NCBI RefSeq assembly: GCF_013409365.1
Contig: NZ_JACCBA010000001.1
Coordinates: forward strand, 1 to 64,000
DNA: 64,000 nucleotides
Direction: 5' to 3'
Source: Actinomadura luteofluorescens
Lineage (GTDB): Bacteria; Actinomycetota; Actinomycetes; Streptosporangiales; Streptosporangiaceae
The notes beneath the pieces are model-generated. The model worked only from the letters and a program-made list of their open reading frames with translations. It searched no databases and had not been told where the DNA came from. Positions within the stretch are counted from its first letter, which is position 1; every line of letters starts with the position of its first letter. The translations under genes were made by a program, and so were the position numbers. Below are positions 25,003 through 33,824 of this stretch, in pieces.

Positions 25003-26070
25003 ATGATCGTGGAACGCCGTGTCGAGCTGCGCTTTTGCCCGGAGAGCCGCGAGGCTCAGACGCACGTCAACCTGTCCGCCGTGCGCCAGGACGGGCGCTG
25101 CCTGTGGGTGGCGGGCGACGAGACGGCCACCATCGAGCGCCTGACCGCCGTCACCGGCGAGGACGGGCGCGTCACCGGCTACGACGGGCAGGCCACGATC
25201 GCGCTCGCCGACCTCGTCCCGCTGCCGGCCGGGGCCGACGAGGAGGCCGACATCGAGGGCCTGGCCCGCGCCGACGGGTGGCTGTGGGCGATCGGCTCGC
25301 ACAGCCTCAAGCGCAAGAAGATCAAGCCCGGGAACGGCGACGCCAAGGCGCGCAAGCGCCTCGCCACCATCGTGCGGGAGGACAACCGCTACATCCTCGC
25401 CCGCATCCCCCTGGTCACCGGTGAGGACGGCCTGCCCACCGCCGTGGCGGAGGACGGCGACCGCACCGCGGCCGTCCTCGGCCTCGACAAGGACTCCATC
25501 GCCGACCTGCTCGCCGACGACCCGCACCTCGCGCCGTTCCTGGCCATCCCGAGCAAGGACAACGGCCTGGACATCGAGGGCGTCGCCGTGCACGGCGACC
25601 GCCTCTACATCGGGCTGCGCGGGCCGGTGCTGCGCGGCTGGGCGGTGCTGGTGGAGATCCGCCCCGCCCCGCACCCGAGGGACCCGCGGCGCCTGCGGGC
25701 GCTGCCCGTCGGCGACGACGGCGAGCTCTATCGCACCCACTTCCTGGACCTCGGCGGCCTCGGCGTCCGCGACCTGTGCCCGCACGGCGACGACCTGCTC
25801 GTGCTCACCGGCCCGAGCATGGACCTGGACGGCCCGGTGCGGCTCGTGCGGTGGCCGGGCGCGGCCCGCGCCGACGCCGGCGAGATCGTCCCGGCCGACG
25901 AGCTGGAGGTGCTGGGCGAGCTCCCCCACGGCGACGGCGACGACCACGCCGAGGGCATCGCCGTCCTGGACGAGCCCGGCACCCGCCTGCTGGTCGTCTA
26001 CGACAGCCCCGCCCCCGACCGGCTCACGGCGAACGGCGGCGTCCTCGCCGACGTGCTGCACCTCGGCTGA
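25003..26070 (+). CDS. DUF3616 domain protein
   Basis: A 355-residue protein covering the whole DUF3616 family. It looks like a beta-propeller built from repeated short strands: LSAVRQDGRCLWVAGDE, EADIEGLARADGWLWAIGSHSLKRKK, GLDIEGVAVHGDRLYIGLRGP and HAEGIAVLDEPGTRLLVVYDS. The repeated D/H-x-EG-x-A motif probably marks each blade. No signal peptide. Function is not known for the family. Confidence 0.87.
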   Translation: MIVERRVELRFCPESREAQTHVNLSAVRQDGRCLWVAGDETATIERLTAVTGEDGRVTGYDGQATIALADLVPLPAGADEEADIEGLARADGWLWAIGSHSLKRKKIKPGNGDAKARKRLATIVREDNRYILARIPLVTGEDGLPTAVAEDGDRTAAVLGLDKDSIADLLADDPHLAPFLAIPSKDNGLDIEGVAVHGDRLYIGLRGPVLRGWAVLVEIRPAPHPRDPRRLRALPVGDDGELYRTHFLDLGGLGVRDLCPHGDDLLVLTGPSMDLDGPVRLVRWPGAARADAGEIVPADELEVLGELPHGDGDDHAEGIAVLDEPGTRLLVVYDSPAPDRLTANGGVLADVLHLG

Positions 26071-26082
26071 CGGGCCCCGAAT

Positions 26083-26094
26083 AAGCGCTCGCTT
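26083..26094. promoter_or_regulatory. Putative TetR-type operator before the acyl-CoA dehydrogenase
   Basis: AAGCG-CT-CGCTT is a 12-bp inverted repeat 59 bp before the ATG. Similar repeats are found near fatty-acid catabolism genes of actinomycetes under TetR-type repressors; no such regulator is adjacent here. Confidence 0.35.
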
Positions 26095-26153
26095 TCGAGC
26101 TCTGCTTGGATGGCCCCGGTACCCGGCGGGAGTCGAGAGGGCGGGAGCAGAGC

Positions 26154-27377
26154 ATGATCGAATGGTCCGAGGAAGACCTGATGATCCGGGACGCGGTGCG
26201 CGGCTGGATCGACGCGGAGGTCCGCCCGAACCTGGACGCGCTGGAGTCGGGCGAGCTGCCGCCCTACGACCTGCTCCGCAACCTCTACAAGACGTTCGGG
26301 ATGGACGAGATGGCCCGCTCGTCCTTCCGGTCCCGGCCGGCCCGGCAACGCGAGGGCGGGGCGGGCGCGGCCGGCGGCGACGGCTCCGGCGACGACCGGC
26401 CCGGCGGCGGCAACGCGGCGATGTCGATGCTGCCGGTCATCGAACTGTGCAAGGTCGCGCCCGGCCTGGTCTCGGCGATGGGCGTCGGGCTCGGCCTCGC
26501 CGCCGGGACGATCATGAAGCGCGGCACGCCCGAGCAGAAGGAGCGCTGGGCGCTCCCGCTGCTCACCATGGAGAAGGTCGGCGCCTGGGCGATCACCGAG
26601 CCGAACTCCGGGTCGGACGCGTTCGGCGGGATGCAGGCCACCGCCCGCAAGGACGGCGACGAGTACGTCCTCAACGGCGGCAAGACCTTCATCACCAACG
26701 GCCCCTACGCCGACACGATCGTCTTCTACTGCAAGCTCGACAACGGGGACGCTCCGCGGGACCGGGAGATCCTCACCTTCGTCCTCGACCGGGGCATGCC
26801 CGGCCTGGAGCAGGGCCGGCCGCTGCGCAAGATGGGCCTGCACTCCTCCCCCACCGGCGAGCTGTTCCTGAACGACGTGCGCGCCGGCGCCGACCGGCTC
26901 CTGGCCTCCGGCTCCCAGGGCGGCAAGGAGTCGGCCCGCCAGAACTTCGTCACCGAGCGCGCCGGCGTCGCCGCGATGGCCCTCGGCGTCATCGAGGAGT
27001 GCCTGAAGCTGTCGGTCGAGTACGCCAAGACCCGCGAGCTGTGGGGGCAGCGCATCGGCGACTTCCAGCTCATCCAGCTCAAGCTGGCGAAGATGGAGGT
27101 CGCGCGCCTCAACGTGCAGAACCTGGTGTTCCGGCACATCGAGATGCAGCGCGCCGGGCGCTCCCCGACCCTGGCCGAGGCGTCGGCGATGAAGCTGTAC
27201 GCCGCGCAGGCCGCCAGCGAGGTCGCGCAGGAGGCCGTGCAGCTGTTCGGCGGCAACGGCTACATGAGCGAGTACCGCGTGGAGCAGCTCGCCCGCGACG
27301 CCAAGTCCTTCCAGATCTACGCCGGCACCGACGAGATCCAGATCACCCACATCGCCCGCGACCTGCTGTCGCGCTGA
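26154..27377 (+). CDS. Acyl-CoA dehydrogenase
   Basis: A 407-residue flavoenzyme for alpha-beta oxidation of an acyl-CoA. WAITEPNSGSDAFGG is the flavin/substrate loop, GGKTFITNGPYAD follows, and the C-terminal domain has FGGNGYMSEY and YAGTDEIQITHIARDLL. Between residues about 58 and 85 there is a Gly/Ala/Asp-rich, low-complexity insert (GGAGAAGGDGSGDDRPGGG) in the N-terminal helical domain, in frame. The catalytic base expected near the C-terminus is not certain by eye, so the acyl chain specificity is open. GGGAG lies upstream of ATG 26154. Confidence 0.92.
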   Translation: MIEWSEEDLMIRDAVRGWIDAEVRPNLDALESGELPPYDLLRNLYKTFGMDEMARSSFRSRPARQREGGAGAAGGDGSGDDRPGGGNAAMSMLPVIELCKVAPGLVSAMGVGLGLAAGTIMKRGTPEQKERWALPLLTMEKVGAWAITEPNSGSDAFGGMQATARKDGDEYVLNGGKTFITNGPYADTIVFYCKLDNGDAPRDREILTFVLDRGMPGLEQGRPLRKMGLHSSPTGELFLNDVRAGADRLLASGSQGGKESARQNFVTERAGVAAMALGVIEECLKLSVEYAKTRELWGQRIGDFQLIQLKLAKMEVARLNVQNLVFRHIEMQRAGRSPTLAEASAMKLYAAQAASEVAQEAVQLFGGNGYMSEYRVEQLARDAKSFQIYAGTDEIQITHIARDLLSR

Positions 27378-27399
27378 GCGCCCCGGCGGCGTCCGCGGC

Positions 27400-27437
27400 C
27401 GCCGCCCCGTCCGCGAACTTCCGGGGACGGGGCGGCG
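27400..27437 (+). terminator. Terminator after the acyl-CoA dehydrogenase
   Basis: CGCCGCCCCGTCC (27400-27412) and GGACGGGGCGGCG (27425-27437) make a perfect 13-bp stem with a 12-base loop, starting 22 bp after the stop. Confidence 0.75.
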
Positions 27438-27531
27438 TCGAAAAGGTGGAGGGCGGGTGAGGGCGATCGCCCGCCCTCGGCCCGACGGGCCTTTCTGGAC
27501 AGCCGACGACGGGGACTGGATACTCACAGCT

Positions 27532-28071
27532 ATGGACGGTCAGCCCTCATTCCCGGTGAGAGCGTCCGACACGGAACGGGACCGGGTGCTGCGCGTCCTC
27601 AGCGACCGCGTGGCCGAGGGCCGGATGTCGAACGAGACGTTCGAGCGCCGTGTCGACCAGGTGCTGCAGGCGCGCAGCAAGGCCGAGCTGGCCGACATCG
27701 TGCACGACCTGCCGGCCTCCAACCGCGTCGTGAACCGGCTGACCGGCATCATCTCCTCGGTCTCGCAGGCCACCGCGCGGATCGAGGCGGCCTGGCGGGC
27801 GCCGCGGCTGCCCCGGTTCATGCTTCCGCCGCGCGAGCTCGGCCGCATCGTCGTCGGCCGCGCCCCCGCCTGCCAGTTCATCCTCACCGACCTCACCGTC
27901 TCCCGGTTCCACGCCGAGATCCACCGCGCGGACGAGGGCTGGATGATCTCCGATCTCGGTTCGATGAACGGCACCCGGGTGAACGGGTACCGGCTGACCG
28001 GCCCGGCCCGCGTCCGGCCCGGCGACGAGGTCGGCTTCGGCAACTCCGCCTTCATCGTCACCGCTCCCTGA
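27532..28071 (+). CDS. DUF1707 and FHA domain protein
   Basis: A 179-residue protein. Residues about 9-60 form a DUF1707 domain (RASDTERDRVLRVLSDRVAEGRMS, then FERRVDQVLQARSKAEL), and residues about 100-178 an FHA domain with the phosphothreonine-binding signature GRIVVGR, SRFHAEIH and DLGSMNGTRVNG. FHA domains read Ser/Thr-kinase signalling, here presumably in the cytosol. The DUF1707 part is common in actinomycete membrane or signalling proteins, with unknown role. ATG 27532 places DUF1707 at the very start. Confidence 0.88.
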   Translation: MDGQPSFPVRASDTERDRVLRVLSDRVAEGRMSNETFERRVDQVLQARSKAELADIVHDLPASNRVVNRLTGIISSVSQATARIEAAWRAPRLPRFMLPPRELGRIVVGRAPACQFILTDLTVSRFHAEIHRADEGWMISDLGSMNGTRVNGYRLTGPARVRPGDEVGFGNSAFIVTAP

Positions 28072-28122
28072 CCCGTCCCGGGGTCTTGACGGAACCGGAA
28101 GCAGTCTTTACCTTCACCTCCA

Positions 28123-28143
28123 AGTTAGGAAACCTTCTTAACT
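28123..28143. promoter_or_regulatory. ROK-type operator
   Basis: Arms AGTTAGGAA (28123-28131) and TTCTTAACT (28135-28143) are inverted with one mismatch around ACC. The site is 13 bp before the GTG of the ROK gene and resembles the TTAGGAAA-type boxes bound by ROK repressors, which suggests autoregulation of the sugar operon. GGAGGA at 28145-28150 is the ribosome site. Confidence 0.6.
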
Positions 28144-28156
28144 CGGAGGAGCCGCC

Positions 28157-29374
28157 GTGCCCGTGCCCGTCCCCGGAACCCCCAGCCTGCTGCGGGCGAT
28201 CAACGACCGCGCCGCGCTGGAGGCGCTGCTGGCGCGGGGGCCGCTGACCCGGCCGCAGATCTCCGACCTCACCGGACTGTCCAAGCCGACCGCCTCCCAG
28301 CTGCTGGCGCGGCTGGAGCAGGCCGGGCTCGTCGTCCGCGACGGCGTCCGCGAGGGCCTGCCCGGCCGCACCGCCGAGCTGTACCGGATCAACGGCGCCG
28401 CCGCCCACGTCGCGGGCGCCGACGTCACCCCCGCGCGGATCCGCGTCAGCGTCGCCGACCTCGCCGGGACGGTGGTCGCCGAGCACACGCTGCCGACCCC
28501 CGGCCGCACCGGCGTGGACGTCGTGGCGCGGATGGCCGCCGCGCTCGACGGGGCCGCCGCCGCGGCCGGCCTCACCCGGGACCGCCTCGACCGGGCCGTC
28601 GTCGGCATCCAGGGCGCCGTCGACCCCGCCACCGGCCGCCTCGGGTACGCCCCGCACATCCCCGGCTGGCACATCCCCGACCTGGTCGACACCCTGAGCG
28701 ACGGGCTCGGCGTGCGCGTCGCGATCGAGAACGACGTCAACCTCGCCGCGCTCGCCGAGCGGGCCGGCGGGCGGGCCGAGGGCGCCGCGGACTTCGTCCT
28801 GCTGTGGGTCGCCGACGGCGTCGGCATGGCCGTCGTGCTGAACGGCACGCCGCACCGGGGCGCGACCGGCGGCGCCGGGGAGATCGGCTACATGCCCGCG
28901 GTGGGCGCCCCGCTCATGCGGGACGTGCGCCGCACCCACACCGGCGGCGTGCACAGCGTCACCGGCGGCGCGGCCGTGCTGAAGCTGATGCGCGAGCACG
29001 GCTTCCGCGGCCGGGACGCCGCCACCGCGCTCGCCCGCGCCGCCGCCGACGTGCAGACCGCCGGCCGGCGCACCGCCACGGACGCGGGCGCCCGCGCGGA
29101 ACGCGCCCTCACCGAGCTCGCCACCAGGCTCGGCGCCACCCTCGCCACGGTCGTGGCCGTCATCGACCCCGCGCTCGTCGTCCTCACCGGCGACGTCCTG
29201 CGCGCCGGGGGCGAACCGCTCCGCGCACGCGTCGAACAGCACCTGCACAGCCTCACGATCCCGCGCCCCGCCGTGCGGCTCAGCACCGTCCAGGGCAACC
29301 CCGTCCTGGCCGGGGCCCTCCAGCAGGCGCTCCGGGAGACCCGCGACGAGGTCTTCACCACCACCGTCCCCTGA
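28157..29374 (+). CDS. ROK family transcriptional regulator
   Basis: A 405-residue sugar-sensing repressor. The N-terminal winged helix (about 12-70) contains TRPQISDLTGLSKPTASQLLARLEQAGLV. The ROK domain follows, with ENDVNLAALAERAGG and GATGGAGEIGYM. The zinc-binding CxCGxxGC motif usual after the latter is missing, so effector-domain stability or DNA-binding control may differ. It leads the operon of sugar transporter and hydrolase genes and has a matching operator upstream. Confidence 0.92.
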   Translation: MPVPVPGTPSLLRAINDRAALEALLARGPLTRPQISDLTGLSKPTASQLLARLEQAGLVVRDGVREGLPGRTAELYRINGAAAHVAGADVTPARIRVSVADLAGTVVAEHTLPTPGRTGVDVVARMAAALDGAAAAAGLTRDRLDRAVVGIQGAVDPATGRLGYAPHIPGWHIPDLVDTLSDGLGVRVAIENDVNLAALAERAGGRAEGAADFVLLWVADGVGMAVVLNGTPHRGATGGAGEIGYMPAVGAPLMRDVRRTHTGGVHSVTGGAAVLKLMREHGFRGRDAATALARAAADVQTAGRRTATDAGARAERALTELATRLGATLATVVAVIDPALVVLTGDVLRAGGEPLRARVEQHLHSLTIPRPAVRLSTVQGNPVLAGALQQALRETRDEVFTTTVP

Positions 29375-29438
29375 CCCGCCGTCCGCCAGGACGCCGGCCC
29401 CTCACCACGCCGTTCCCCACCCCCTAAGGAGAACCGGA

Positions 29439-30764
29439 GTGCCCACCACCACAACGCGCCGGCTCGCGGCGGTCACGGCCGCCGCCGGGCTCGCCCTCGC
29501 GGCCGGGTGCACGGCCGGCGGCGACCGGTCCGGCCAGGGCCCGGCGTCCGGCGAGAAGCAGACCATCGAGGTCTGGCACGGCTGGAGCGCCCCCCACGAG
29601 GTGAAGGCCTTCCAGGACGCCGTCGCCGGATTCAACAAGGCCCACCCCAACATCACCGTCAAGCTCGTCAACGGCCAGACCGACGACCGCATCACCAACG
29701 CCATCCGCGGCGGGAGCCCGCCGGACGTGGTGTCGTCCTTCACCACCGACAGCGTCGGGCAGTGGTGCCAGAGCGGCGCCTGGCAGAACCTCTCGCCCTT
29801 CATCGCCAAGTCCGGGCTGGACCTGAACCAGTTCCCGCGGGCGGTGCGGAGCTACACCGAGTACAAGGGCATCCGCTGCGCGATGCCGCTGCTGGCCGAC
29901 GCCTACGGCCTCTACTACAACAAGAAGCTGATGAAGGGCGAGCGGCCGCCGAAGACGATGGGCGAGCTGACCGCGCTGGCCAAGAAGCTCACCGTCCGCG
30001 CCTCTGACGGGACCATCAAGGTCGCCGGGTTCATGCCCTCCGTCCAGTACTACGAGCACCAGGTCCAGCACCTGGCCCCGCAGTTCGGCGTCACGTGGCT
30101 GACCGCCGGCGGCAGGGCCAACTTCTCCGGCGACCCCGCCTTCCAGGCCTACCTGAAGTGGAACAAGAGCCTCATCGACTGGTACGGCTACGACAACGTC
30201 AAGAAGTTCCTGCGCTCGATGGGCCAGGAGTTCGAGTCGTCCAACCCCTTCCAGAAGGGCAGGACGGCGATGGCCGTGGACGGCGAGTGGCGCACCAAGT
30301 TCATCCAGGAGGAGGCGCCCGGGCTCGACTACGGCACCGCGCCCGTCCCCGTCTCCGACGACCGGGCGAGCGCGTACGGCGGCGGGTTCATCACCGGCAC
30401 CGTCATCGGGATCCCGCGCGGCGCCAGGCACGCCCCGGCGGCCTGGGAGTTCGTCCGGTACCTCACCACCGACACCGGCGCGCTGGTCACCTTCGCCAAC
30501 GCGCTCGGCAACGTGCCCTCCACGATCCCGGCGCTGTCGTCGCCGAAGCTGACGCTGCCGCCCCAGTTCCGGACTTTCCTCGACGTCTTCAAGAACCCCA
30601 ACAGCTCCTCCACGCCGCCGACGCCGAACGGCAACGACTACGTCGTCCGGTTCGAGAAGTTCACCCAGGAGGAGTGGGAGCCCGGCAAGGTGGGCGACCT
30701 CGGCCGGGCGCTGAAGAAGCTCGACGGCGAGGTCGACGACTCCCTCAAGCTCGCCGGAGGCTGA
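29439..30764 (+). CDS. Sugar ABC transporter substrate-binding lipoprotein
   Basis: A 441-residue family 1 extracellular solute-binding protein. The signal peptide ends in the lipobox LAAGC, so it is lipid-anchored after processing and a substrate for Lnt. IEVWHGWSAPHE, PPDVVSSFTTD, YGLYYNKKLM and GRTAMAVDGEW are typical of oligosaccharide-binding members. AAGGAG stands seven bases before the GTG. It is followed by two permeases, GH4 and a sugar kinase, which together suggest a beta-linked glucoside or amino-sugar substrate (inference). Confidence 0.93.
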   Translation: MPTTTTRRLAAVTAAAGLALAAGCTAGGDRSGQGPASGEKQTIEVWHGWSAPHEVKAFQDAVAGFNKAHPNITVKLVNGQTDDRITNAIRGGSPPDVVSSFTTDSVGQWCQSGAWQNLSPFIAKSGLDLNQFPRAVRSYTEYKGIRCAMPLLADAYGLYYNKKLMKGERPPKTMGELTALAKKLTVRASDGTIKVAGFMPSVQYYEHQVQHLAPQFGVTWLTAGGRANFSGDPAFQAYLKWNKSLIDWYGYDNVKKFLRSMGQEFESSNPFQKGRTAMAVDGEWRTKFIQEEAPGLDYGTAPVPVSDDRASAYGGGFITGTVIGIPRGARHAPAAWEFVRYLTTDTGALVTFANALGNVPSTIPALSSPKLTLPPQFRTFLDVFKNPNSSSTPPTPNGNDYVVRFEKFTQEEWEPGKVGDLGRALKKLDGEVDDSLKLAGG

Positions 30765-30766
30765 CC

Positions 30767-31744
30767 GTGGCATCCGGCTCACTGCGCCTCCCGCTCCCCG
30801 GGACGCGGGGCGGGACGGCGGCGGCGCGGGCCCGCCGGCGCCGCCGGCTCCGGACCCTGGCGTTCCTGTCGCCCTGGCTCGCCGGATTCGGCCTGTTCTT
30901 CGTCTACCCCCTCGCCGCCACCGTCTACTTCTCCTTCACCCGCTACAACCTGTTCACGCTGGAGTACGTCGGCCTCGACAACTACACCTACCTGCTGCAC
31001 GACCGCGACGCCTGGACGGCCATGCGCAACACGCTGTGGCTGGTCGCCGTGCTCGTCCCGCTGCGGGTCCTGTTCGGACTCGGCGTCGCCCAGCTGCTCA
31101 CCCGGATCAAGCGGGGCGCGGGCGTGCTGCGCTCGATCCTCTACCTGCCGTACCTGGTCCCGCCCGTCTCGGCCACTGTCGCGTTCGTGTTCCTGCTGAA
31201 CCCCGGCACCGGCCCCTTCCAGACCGTCGCCGCCCGGCTCGGGATCCCGCTGCCCGACTTCTTCAACGACGCCGCCTGGGCCAAGCCCGGCCTGACCCTG
31301 CTCGGCCTGTGGGCGGTCGGCGACGTCATGATCATCATGCTGGCGGCGCTGCTGAACGTGCCCGCCTCGCTGTACGAGGCGGCCGCGATCGACGGCGCCG
31401 GCGCCTGCGCCCGGTTCCGGCACATCACGCTGCCGACCGTATCGCCCGTCCTGGCGTTCTCCGCCGTCACCGGCGTCATCGAGACGCTGCAGTACTTCAC
31501 GCAGCCGATGGTGGCGGGCAAGGTCGCCTCCGGGCGCGCGGACCTGCCCGGCGTCCAGTACTCCCCCGGCTACCCCGACGGCTCCACGCTGACCTTCCCG
31601 CAGTGGCTGTACGACCAGGGGTTCCGCCAGTTCAACATGGGCTACGCGTGCGTGCTGGCGCTCGTCATGTTCGCCACCGCGATGGCGTTCACCGTGTTCC
31701 TGCTCCGCCGGTTCCGCGCGTTCGCCGGAGAGGAGGCGCAGTGA
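30767..31744 (+). CDS. Sugar ABC transporter permease (MalF type)
   Basis: A 325-residue inner-membrane subunit with six helices. The basic N-terminus (RARRRRRLR) is cytosolic, LSPWLAGFGLFFVYPLAATVYFSF is the first helix, and the EAA loop contacting the ATPase reads YEAAAIDGAGACARFRHITLP. An extracytoplasmic loop of about 40 residues before the last helix is longer than usual. GCCGGAGG precedes GTG 30767, two bases after the binding-protein stop, and the stop overlaps the next permease (GTGA). No ATPase is in the operon, so an MsiK-type ATPase must serve it. Confidence 0.92.
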   Translation: MASGSLRLPLPGTRGGTAAARARRRRRLRTLAFLSPWLAGFGLFFVYPLAATVYFSFTRYNLFTLEYVGLDNYTYLLHDRDAWTAMRNTLWLVAVLVPLRVLFGLGVAQLLTRIKRGAGVLRSILYLPYLVPPVSATVAFVFLLNPGTGPFQTVAARLGIPLPDFFNDAAWAKPGLTLLGLWAVGDVMIIMLAALLNVPASLYEAAAIDGAGACARFRHITLPTVSPVLAFSAVTGVIETLQYFTQPMVAGKVASGRADLPGVQYSPGYPDGSTLTFPQWLYDQGFRQFNMGYACVLALVMFATAMAFTVFLLRRFRAFAGEEAQ

Positions 31745-32571
31745 TCCCCGGAGGGCGCGCCCGCCGGGCGCTGCTGTGGCTCGCCGTGCACGCCACCGCC
31801 GTCGCTGTCGGTCTGATGTTCCTGGCGCCCCTGGCGTTCATGCTGCTGACCGCCGTGATGACCGACCGGCAGGCGCTCAGCGGCGACCTGTGGCCGCGCG
31901 GCTGGCACTTCGCCAACTTCACCGAGGTGTTCAGCGGCGACATGGTCCGCTGGACCGTCAACAGCACCCTGTACGCGGGCCTGTCCACGCTGTTCATGCT
32001 GGTCTCCAGCGTCCCGGTGGCGTACGCGCTGGCCCGGTTCCGGTTCCGGGGCCGCAACCTGGCGCTCGTCGCGGTGATCTCGGCGATGATGCTGCCGCCG
32101 CAGGTCACCATGGTGCCGCTGTACATCGTGTGGGCCCGGTTCGAGCTGACCGGCACGCTGTGGCCGCTGATCATCCCGCAGCTGTTCGGGGACGCGTTCT
32201 CCATCTTCCTGCTGCGCCAGTTCCTGGTGACGATCCCCCGCGAGTACGCCGACGCCGCCCGCGTGGACGGCTGCGGGGAACTGCGCACGATGCTGCGGGT
32301 CGTCCTGCCGATGGCGAGGCCCGCCCTGGCGGCGGTGGCGCTGTTCCAGTTCTTCTACTGCTGGAACGACTACTTCCGGCCGCTGGTGTACGCCGACCCC
32401 GACCACTGGACGCTGGCCATCGGCGTCGCGACGTTCCGCGCCGCCCACCACGTCGAGTGGAACCTCACCATGGCCGCGACGCTGCTGACGATCCTGCCGG
32501 TGCTGGTGGTGTTCTTCCTCGCCCAGCGCGTCTTCATCCAGGGTGTGACCTTGACGGGAGTGAAAGGTTGA
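31741..32571 (+). CDS. Sugar ABC transporter permease (MalG type)
   Basis: A 276-residue six-helix permease. The EAA motif is EYADAARVDGCGELRTMLRVVLP, preceded by FLLRQFLVTIP, and the C-terminus FIQGVTLTGVKG is the usual MalG ending. The GTG start overlaps the upstream stop and its own stop overlaps the TTG start of the GH4 gene, so translation is coupled along the operon. Confidence 0.93.
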   Translation: MIPGGRARRALLWLAVHATAVAVGLMFLAPLAFMLLTAVMTDRQALSGDLWPRGWHFANFTEVFSGDMVRWTVNSTLYAGLSTLFMLVSSVPVAYALARFRFRGRNLALVAVISAMMLPPQVTMVPLYIVWARFELTGTLWPLIIPQLFGDAFSIFLLRQFLVTIPREYADAARVDGCGELRTMLRVVLPMARPALAAVALFQFFYCWNDYFRPLVYADPDHWTLAIGVATFRAAHHVEWNLTMAATLLTILPVLVVFFLAQRVFIQGVTLTGVKG

Positions 32572-33824
32572 AGCTGACGGTCATCGGGGGCGGGTCCACC
32601 TACACCCCGGAACTGGTCGACGGGCTCGCGCGGGCGCACGCGGCGCTGCCGGTGTCGGAGCTGGTGCTCGCCGACCCCGACGCCCGGCGGCTCGAGCTCG
32701 TCGGCGGGCTCGCCGCGCGGATGCTCGCCCGCGCGGGCCACCCCGCCCGCGTCGTCACCACCGGCGACCTGGACGCGGCGGTCGCGGACGCGGCGATCGT
32801 CCTGATCCAGCTGCGCGTCGGCGGGCAGGCGGCCCGGCACGTCGACGAGACGCTGCCGGCGGCCTGCGGCTGCGTCGGGCAGGAGACGACCGGCGCCGGC
32901 GGCCTCGCCAAGGCGCTGCGCACCGTCCCGGTGGTGCTCCACATCGCCGGGCGCGTCGCCGCCCGCGCCCCGCACGCCTGGATCATCGACTTCACCAACC
33001 CGGTCGGCATCGTCACCCGCGCCCTGCTGGACGCCGGGCACCGCGCGGTCGGCCTGTGCAACGTCGCGATCGGGTTCCAGCGGCGCGCCGCGGCGCTGCT
33101 GGACGTCCCGCCCGACCGGGTCGGCCTCGGCCACGCCGGGCTCAACCACCTCACCTGGGTGCGGTCGGTCCTGCTCGACGGGCACGACGTCCTGCCGGAC
33201 CTGCTGGAGCGGCACCCCGGCGACCTCGCCGCGATCTGCGGCCTTCCCGCCCCGTTCCTGCGGGCGCTCGGCGCCGTCCCGTCCTACTACCTGCGCTACT
33301 TCTACGCGCACGACCGCGTCGTCGAGGAGCAGCGCGGCGCGCCGTCGCGGGCCGATGAGGTCGCGGCGCTCGAACGCGATCTGCTGGAGGCCTACGCCGA
33401 CCCCGCCCTGGACACCAAGCCCGCCCGGCTCGCCGAGCGCGGCGGCGCGTTCTACTCCGAGGCCGCCGTGCAGCTGGCCGCCTCCCTGCTCGGCGGCCGC
33501 GGAGACGTGCAGGTCGTCAACGTGCGCAACCACCGCACGCTGCCGTTCCTGGACGACCGCGCGGTCATCGAGGTGCCGGCGCGGATCACCGCTTCCGGGG
33601 CGGTGCCGCTGCCCGTCCCGCCCCTGGAACCGCTGATCGCCGGGCTGGTCGCGCACGTGGCGGCCTACGAGGAGCTCGCCCTGGACGCGGCGCTGCGCGG
33701 CGGCGTGGACCGGGTCGCCGCCGCGCTGCTCGCGCATCCGCTCGTGGGCCAGCTGGACGTGGCCGAGCGCCTCGCCCGCGACCTCGTCGCCGCCAACCGC
33801 GCCCACCTGCCGTGGGCCGCCTGA
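32568..33824 (+). CDS. 6-phospho-beta-glucosidase, glycoside hydrolase family 4
   Basis: A 418-residue NAD- and metal-dependent GH4 enzyme that cleaves a 6-phosphoglycoside by redox elimination. GGGSTYTPELV is the NAD-binding start, DFTNPVGIVT, GLCNVAIGFQ (metal-binding Cys-Asn) and GLNHLTW (metal His) follow. It starts with TTG, rare in this window, in a TTGA overlap with the permease stop; GGGAG lies seven bases before. In most bacteria these enzymes follow PTS uptake; here an ABC system and the sugar kinase directly downstream replace the PTS. Confidence 0.92.
   Translation: MKLTVIGGGSTYTPELVDGLARAHAALPVSELVLADPDARRLELVGGLAARMLARAGHPARVVTTGDLDAAVADAAIVLIQLRVGGQAARHVDETLPAACGCVGQETTGAGGLAKALRTVPVVLHIAGRVAARAPHAWIIDFTNPVGIVTRALLDAGHRAVGLCNVAIGFQRRAAALLDVPPDRVGLGHAGLNHLTWVRSVLLDGHDVLPDLLERHPGDLAAICGLPAPFLRALGAVPSYYLRYFYAHDRVVEEQRGAPSRADEVAALERDLLEAYADPALDTKPARLAERGGAFYSEAAVQLAASLLGGRGDVQVVNVRNHRTLPFLDDRAVIEVPARITASGAVPLPVPPLEPLIAGLVAHVAAYEELALDAALRGGVDRVAAALLAHPLVGQLDVAERLARDLVAANRAHLPWAA

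Noticed and set aside
26330..26420. Frameshift or insertion damage in the acyl-CoA dehydrogenase
   Set aside because: The Gly-rich segment is in frame, both flanks match the family, and related actinobacterial proteins carry a similar flexible insert.
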